Source: Bradyrhizobium sp. CB2312 (GTDB lineage Bacteria; Pseudomonadota; Alphaproteobacteria; Rhizobiales; Xanthobacteraceae). Taken from it: DNA of 64,000 nucleotides. Of this stretch, positions 60,007 through 64,000 are shown piece by piece (positions within the stretch are counted from its first letter, which is position 1; every line of letters begins with the position of its first letter). The notes under the pieces were generated by a model, which ran no database searches, was not told where the DNA came from, and saw nothing but the letters and a program-made list of their open reading frames with translations. The translations under genes were made by a program, and so were the position numbers. The stretch is from the NCBI RefSeq assembly GCF_029714425.1, contig NZ_CP121668.1, positions 3,369,501 through 3,433,500 of the forward strand. The letters are read 5' to 3'.

Positions 60007-60518
60007 ATCGGAGTTTCTCGACCATAAACGGGACAGCGCCGTCAGGCGCTCCCTTCCTCCCAATACGGCAAAGGTCGCCGAAAACTCATACACGTGCGAA
60101 TATAGTGAAACGGTTCGAGCGCGTTGTTGACGTCAAAGGAGCGACTCTCCGGCTTCGGGCGCTTCGTTGTAAAGCGGACATCAACCAGCCGACAATTCCC
60201 GCTGAATCCGTCGAAAATGACTCATCTGAGATAATTGCCAGCGTTTCGCGCGTCATTATTGCCGCTGGCGCTCCTTTACGTTCCTGATAATCTTTGTTCG
60301 CGAGTGCATTTGCCAAATAAATTGTCCCAAGCACGGCGGCGCATCAATTTGATCAAGTTCCCTGGCGTCCGAGGTCAGCTCGGAGTCATTCGCGACGGGG
60401 GCGGGCAGCAAACCCGGCCATGTCCGCTATGCCGGATGGCGACCAAAAATTCCGCATCGTAGCGAAATAGATTTCGGTGAAACGACTCGCCCCGAGATCA
60501 CGATACTGCGATTGGCGT
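60007..60518. other. Gene-free stretch
   Basis: No gene, operator or terminator can be supported in these 512 bases. A minus-strand frame (60086-60334) has no family features. Confidence 0.4.
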
Positions 60519-60884
60519 TCAGTCGTCGCGGCCGTAATAGATTCTCTGGAGCCGGTAATGCCCACCCGTAGAGATGTACTGCTGTCGCAGGCAACTGGCG
60601 CCCCTGCAAAATCGTGCCTGCTCATCACAATGCAGATGTTCGAAGTGGAGCCTGATCAACCGTGAATTGTCGAGAAAGGTTGCAAAGTAATGAGCGGCCG
60701 TCGCATTCCCGCACATGCGGGTGACGGCACTTCGAACCTCGGGTGGTAAACGATCGATACGTTCCGAACTCCAGGGATCTTCGTGCCCTACCTGACTGCC
60801 CCGAGCGAGTGTAGGTGGCTGATTGGCAACTAACAGCAGAACACCGGCCGCGATTGGTGAAAACCGTGTGTATCGCATCCACAT
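60519..60884 (-). CDS. Conserved hypothetical exported protein
   Basis: The start 60884 gives 121 residues. An N-terminal hydrophobic segment (MRYTRFSPIAAGVLLLVANQ) looks like a signal peptide. The mature part, IDRLPPEVRSAVTRMCGNAT, AAHYFATFLDNSRLIRLHFE, HLHCDEQARFCRGASCLRQQ, has four cysteines that could form disulphides in the periplasm. It resembles a protein common in Bradyrhizobium. Function unknown. Confidence 0.72.
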   Translation of the reverse strand: MWMRYTRFSPIAAGVLLLVANQPPTLARGSQVGHEDPWSSERIDRLPPEVRSAVTRMCGNATAAHYFATFLDNSRLIRLHFEHLHCDEQARFCRGASCLRQQYISTGGHYRLQRIYYGRDD

Positions 60885-60986
60885 GCCAGCACCCCATCCA
60901 GAGTGGAAGATTTGCGAATTTCGACTCAGCGGTTGACTCCCCGGAGCCGGCTTTGGCACATCGATCCAGAACTTGCATCGCGCTGA

Positions 60987-61313
60987 TCATTCCGAACTAG
61001 GCGCTAGAATATATGGCCTCACGCCATCCGGTCTCAGTCCGATACACGCAATCTCCTTGTTGGAAAGGCGTCGCCGCGCGGTCCTTTGGTCTTCGCGAAG
61101 GATCCCCGGATAGCGCAGGATCGCCTCTTCTGCCTCACCGGCGTCGCGTGTTCCAACAGCGAAGAACCTGGGATCAGGTTCGCGTTCCCCGATCAAGTGA
61201 ACCTCGACGAGCCAGCCGCAGTTCGCGAGTCCCGTAGCATTCCGCGGCCCGGTATCGGCGCCGCCGATACCAAGCAAGCCACCAGCCATTGCTGCGCTAC
61301 TTCTGCCACTCAC
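60987..61313 (-). CDS. Conserved hypothetical protein
   Basis: The 108-residue frame contains a conserved block WLVEVHLIGEREPDPRFFAV, GEAEEAILRYPGILREDQRT, ARRRLSNKEIACIGLRPDGV. The first about 30 residues are not conserved, and the true start may be further in. No known domain. It lies between the exported protein and the TonB receptor on the same strand. Confidence 0.62.
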   Translation of the reverse strand: MSGRSSAAMAGGLLGIGGADTGPRNATGLANCGWLVEVHLIGEREPDPRFFAVGTRDAGEAEEAILRYPGILREDQRTARRRLSNKEIACIGLRPDGVRPYILAPSSE

Positions 61314-61362
61314 CTTGAGACCTTTTCCGGCTGTCGCGGTCGTTCTCCTTCGGCCTTTCGGC

Positions 61363-63744
61363 TCAAAACTTCAGGCTCGCAAACGCGCGCACGCCGATGC
61401 CGGGCAGCAGCACCTGGTCCTTGGTGTAGGAGACGGCGTTGCGGATATTTTCGTTGAGCAAATTGTTGCCGAGAAGTCCTACCGTCATCTCGCGGGCGCC
61501 GAACCAGGAAGGATCGAGCTTGGTCTTATAGCTGACCTCGGCCTTCAACAAATTGTAGCCCGGCGTCGGCGTCTCGGCGATCGGGGCGATCTCGTTCTGC
61601 GCGAAGGCATGCAGGAGGTTGACGCGCATGAGCCAGTTGTCGTCGCGCCAGTAGACGCCGCCGCCGACGCGCATCGGGGGAATCCGTGGCACGTTGGTGC
61701 CGTCCGTAAAGGTGGCGCGCACGATGTCGAACTGGTTTTCGATGCCCCAGATGCCGCCCTTCAGTGGCCCGACATCGAGCTGGCTCTGGAACTCGCCGCC
61801 GCGGAAGATGGCGTCGCGCTGCGAATATCTCGCTTGCATAAGCTCGAGCTGGTCCGGATTGGCTATGTCCACACAAGCCCCACTGTCGCATGTGTTGCCG
61901 GTCAACCGGCGGAATATGAAGCCGTTGAACTTCGTGTAGTAGCCGGTGAGCTCGAATCGCAACGGCCCTGTCGCCCGCCGTAACCCGACCTCGATCGATT
62001 TTGCGGTTTCTATGCCGAGATTCGGATCGCCGATATCGAAGGTGGCCGTGGCATCATGGGCCCCGCGTGAAAACAGCTCGGCCGGCTTCGGCGCGCGCTC
62101 GACGTATTGACCGGTAATGCTAGCAACCAGATCCCACGGCAGATTCTGGATCAAGCCAATGCTCGCGCTTTTGGGCGTGAAGTTCAGATTGCGCGGCGTG
62201 GCGGGACCAATACTGGCAGGGTCGACATTGACGTCGAACACCGGAGGTATGAATGCCGGCGTTGTCCCCGCGAGGTTGACCTGCTCGATGCGTCCGGCAA
62301 TCTGCGCCTTGGTGGTCTCGCTGAATTTCAGCTCGTTGAAGACGTAACCGGCGACCCTGTTGTTGTTGTTAGGGTTCCACAATCCGTTGAGCGGGCTGCC
62401 CGGATCGTCCGGGCTTGGGGCGGTCAGCTCCTGATGGCCTCCCTGCAGGCCGAACGCGGTGGTTACCTGCGCGAAGCGGGCGTTGAACGGCATCATCTGC
62501 ACTTCAACGCGCGCCTCCTGCTCCTTGTTGGTGAAGGTCTGGCGTACGCCGTCGCTGAAGGGATCGGCTGGGTCGGCCAGCCCAAGCTCGCTGTGCCGGT
62601 AGTCGGTCGCGCCGGCCCAGAGACGGATCGCATCGATGGCCGCCGCATCCGGCCGGTACTCGCCCTTCATCGTGATTTTGGTCTGATGCGCATCGATCCG
62701 GGTGTCGTGGTCGGCGCCATCGATGCCCGGGACGTGATAGAGCGAATCGTTCTGCGTGATGGCAGCGCCAATAAAGCCGCCTGTGAAGATATACGAGCCG
62801 CCGATCGAGACACCATCCGCCTGCATGGCCGAATTCGGCTGCTGCCCACCGACCGGTCGGGCGTGGTCGAACAGGTAGGGATAGCCGGGGATGTTGTAGT
62901 CTCTGGCCTTGCGACCGAAGGCGTCGGCGTGAAACGCGAAATTGCCGCCGCCGGTATCGAGCAGGATGCCGCCGTCGACACCACGATCAACGGAGTTCAC
63001 GGCCGTTCGCGTCTCGACGTTCACGCAAGGTGACGACTGCGCGGCAGCCAGCGGCGCTTTCGATAGTAGTCCATAGGACTGGAACGGCAGGGCCGAGCAT
63101 GTGGGCAGGGCGTCAGGAATGCGGTTGTTGGTCGCGCTCACGACGCCGCCGATCGAGGTCGAGCCGTAACGCATCGCTGCCGGACCGCGAATGACCTCGA
63201 CCTGGTTGGTGGCAAGCGGATCGACCGGGACGAAATGATCTTCGCCGAGATCCGAGGCACCGCCGGCGTTGTTGCCGTTCTCAATGATCCCGACGCGATT
63301 GACGTCGAGGCCACGGATAATCGGCCGGCTGGAGGCGCCCGGTGCGAAGCTCGAGCCGGTAATGCCGGGCTTGGAGAACAGGAGGTCGCCGAGCTGGGCC
63401 GTGCCCTCCCGGCGAATTTCCTCGTTCGGCACCACGGTCACCGTTGCGAACTGATCGGTCACGACCTGCAGCACGCCCTGCTGTGGCGTTGACGGAGCCG
63501 CCGGTGCCGGCTGGGCTTGCGGCGCGCGCTCGTGGGTGCGTCCGGGTGCGCTGCGGGCGAGGCGCAGGGGGGCGCGTGTCGGAGTAACCACCCGCCGCCG
63601 CACGATAGGACTGGGCGCCGTTACGGTGACGGCCGGCAGTTCGGTTGCTGGCTTCTCCTGTGCCGTCGCCGGTGTCGCCGCGACGGCAAGCAGGAGCCAA
63701 CTTGCTCCGCCGATGTGGAATTCTCGCGTGCGCCTAGACCTCAT
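61363..63744 (-). CDS. TonB-dependent outer-membrane receptor
   Basis: ATG 63744 gives 793 residues with a signal peptide (about 1-29, ending ATAQ); the longer frame to 63843 lacks one. A proline-rich linker follows, then the plug domain (VVPNEEIRREGTAQLGDLLF, INVNRVGIIENGNNAGGASD-like segment, EVIRGPAAMRYGSTSIGGVV) and a 22-strand barrel. It ends with the C-terminal phenylalanine motif (RAFASLKF). Such receptors import iron chelates, vitamin B12 or other metal or carbohydrate ligands. No TonB, ABC or FecR genes are next to it in the window. The ligand is unknown. Confidence 0.92.
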   Translation of the reverse strand: MRSRRTREFHIGGASWLLLAVAATPATAQEKPATELPAVTVTAPSPIVRRRVVTPTRAPLRLARSAPGRTHERAPQAQPAPAAPSTPQQGVLQVVTDQFATVTVVPNEEIRREGTAQLGDLLFSKPGITGSSFAPGASSRPIIRGLDVNRVGIIENGNNAGGASDLGEDHFVPVDPLATNQVEVIRGPAAMRYGSTSIGGVVSATNNRIPDALPTCSALPFQSYGLLSKAPLAAAQSSPCVNVETRTAVNSVDRGVDGGILLDTGGGNFAFHADAFGRKARDYNIPGYPYLFDHARPVGGQQPNSAMQADGVSIGGSYIFTGGFIGAAITQNDSLYHVPGIDGADHDTRIDAHQTKITMKGEYRPDAAAIDAIRLWAGATDYRHSELGLADPADPFSDGVRQTFTNKEQEARVEVQMMPFNARFAQVTTAFGLQGGHQELTAPSPDDPGSPLNGLWNPNNNNRVAGYVFNELKFSETTKAQIAGRIEQVNLAGTTPAFIPPVFDVNVDPASIGPATPRNLNFTPKSASIGLIQNLPWDLVASITGQYVERAPKPAELFSRGAHDATATFDIGDPNLGIETAKSIEVGLRRATGPLRFELTGYYTKFNGFIFRRLTGNTCDSGACVDIANPDQLELMQARYSQRDAIFRGGEFQSQLDVGPLKGGIWGIENQFDIVRATFTDGTNVPRIPPMRVGGGVYWRDDNWLMRVNLLHAFAQNEIAPIAETPTPGYNLLKAEVSYKTKLDPSWFGAREMTVGLLGNNLLNENIRNAVSYTKDQVLLPGIGVRAFASLKF

Positions 63745-64000
63745 TATCCCGATCCTACTGCCGTCGAGTGGAATGACGGCTCCGATATCGATTATTCCTC
63801 TGCTGTCGCTACCCATGACGCGGCGGGCGACGGCGACAGGCACATCATCAATCGATGTCAGGACAAGGGAGGCGCGCGAGACTGGAATGCTAAGCGCGCC
63901 GATTGCAGGTGGAGGAGACCGGCGTCGGTCGCAAGATACGGGAGATCGACATGCTGCCGCAGCAAGAGCACCGGCGGTGCAGCAAATAACGCAGCGCCTG
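63745..64000. other. Upstream region of the TonB receptor, no element recognised
   Basis: No cobalamin-riboswitch core, clear Fur/RirA-type box or other gene start was recognised in the last 256 bases. Confidence 0.4.

Noticed and set aside
63745..64000. Cobalamin riboswitch or Fur-type box before the TonB receptor
   Set aside because: Searched for because of the receptor; no recognisable core sequence was found.
1..64000. CRISPR array, tRNA or rRNA genes
   Set aside because: No regularly spaced repeats and no cloverleaf or rRNA sequence were seen on reading both strands, though this was not a computed search.

Overview
The window looks like a Bradyrhizobium-type (order Hyphomicrobiales) alphaproteobacterial replicon. 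The evidence is high GC, small proteins of rhizobial type (DUF3606, DUF3489, DUF6894, DUF2171, DUF4142), a Ku/LigD end-joining gene set, and many putative EcfG-type general-stress promoters (GGAAC-N16/17-NGTT). No rRNA or tRNA gene was seen.

Region 1 (0-17.5 kb) is a catabolic island whose enzymes fit the 3-hydroxyanthranilate / 2-aminomuconate meta pathway. It holds 3-hydroxyanthranilate 3,4-dioxygenase, ACMS decarboxylase, aminomuconic semialdehyde dehydrogenase, a RidA-type 2-aminomuconate deaminase, one oxalocrotonate decarboxylase/hydratase-family enzyme, an HpaI-type aldolase and an RraA-type aldolase. With them come a five-gene Liv-type ABC importer, a GntR-FCD regulator, a LuxR solo, a DoxX protein and a Cache chemoreceptor. 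A palindrome centred on ATTTCGAAAT recurs in front of most of these units and is the likely operator. A compact series of hairpins ending in a terminator lies between two of these operators.

Region 2 (17.5-22 kb) is a second small catabolic operon: an Amidohydro_3 hydrolase, two overlapping VOC proteins (one with the extradiol metal triad, the other without it) and a frameshifted SDR. Region 3 (22.3-26.4 kb) is a phosphonoacetate unit: LysR regulator, phosphonoacetate hydrolase and an OPA-type MFS transporter. An RNase HII fragment follows.

Region 4 (27-48.6 kb) is a stress and DNA-repair island. It has two PolX-PHP proteins with an altered polymerase motif, two ATP-dependent ligases (one LigD with a C-terminal frameshift), Ku, a DnaQ-like exonuclease, a PNPOx-family protein, a MOSC protein, a GGDEF/EAL protein, a receiver protein and many tiny genes. 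Two cassettes are old duplications: PolX / small protein / small protein / 34-aa membrane microprotein at 27.4-29.9 and 40.1-42.6 kb, and a set of tiny genes at 33.6-34.6 and 47.6-48.3 kb. Several tiny genes are decayed. EcfG-like promoters cluster here, some so close to start codons that leaderless mRNAs are predicted.

Region 5 (48.6-53 kb) holds an IS21-family element (istA/istB) and an IS1182-like element, with a gene remnant trapped between them. Region 6 (53-64 kb) has an S53 sedolisin-family peptidase, a truncated ParB-like phage-type gene, a DUF4142 protein, fragments of a TPP enzyme, several small and membrane proteins, and a TonB-dependent receptor.
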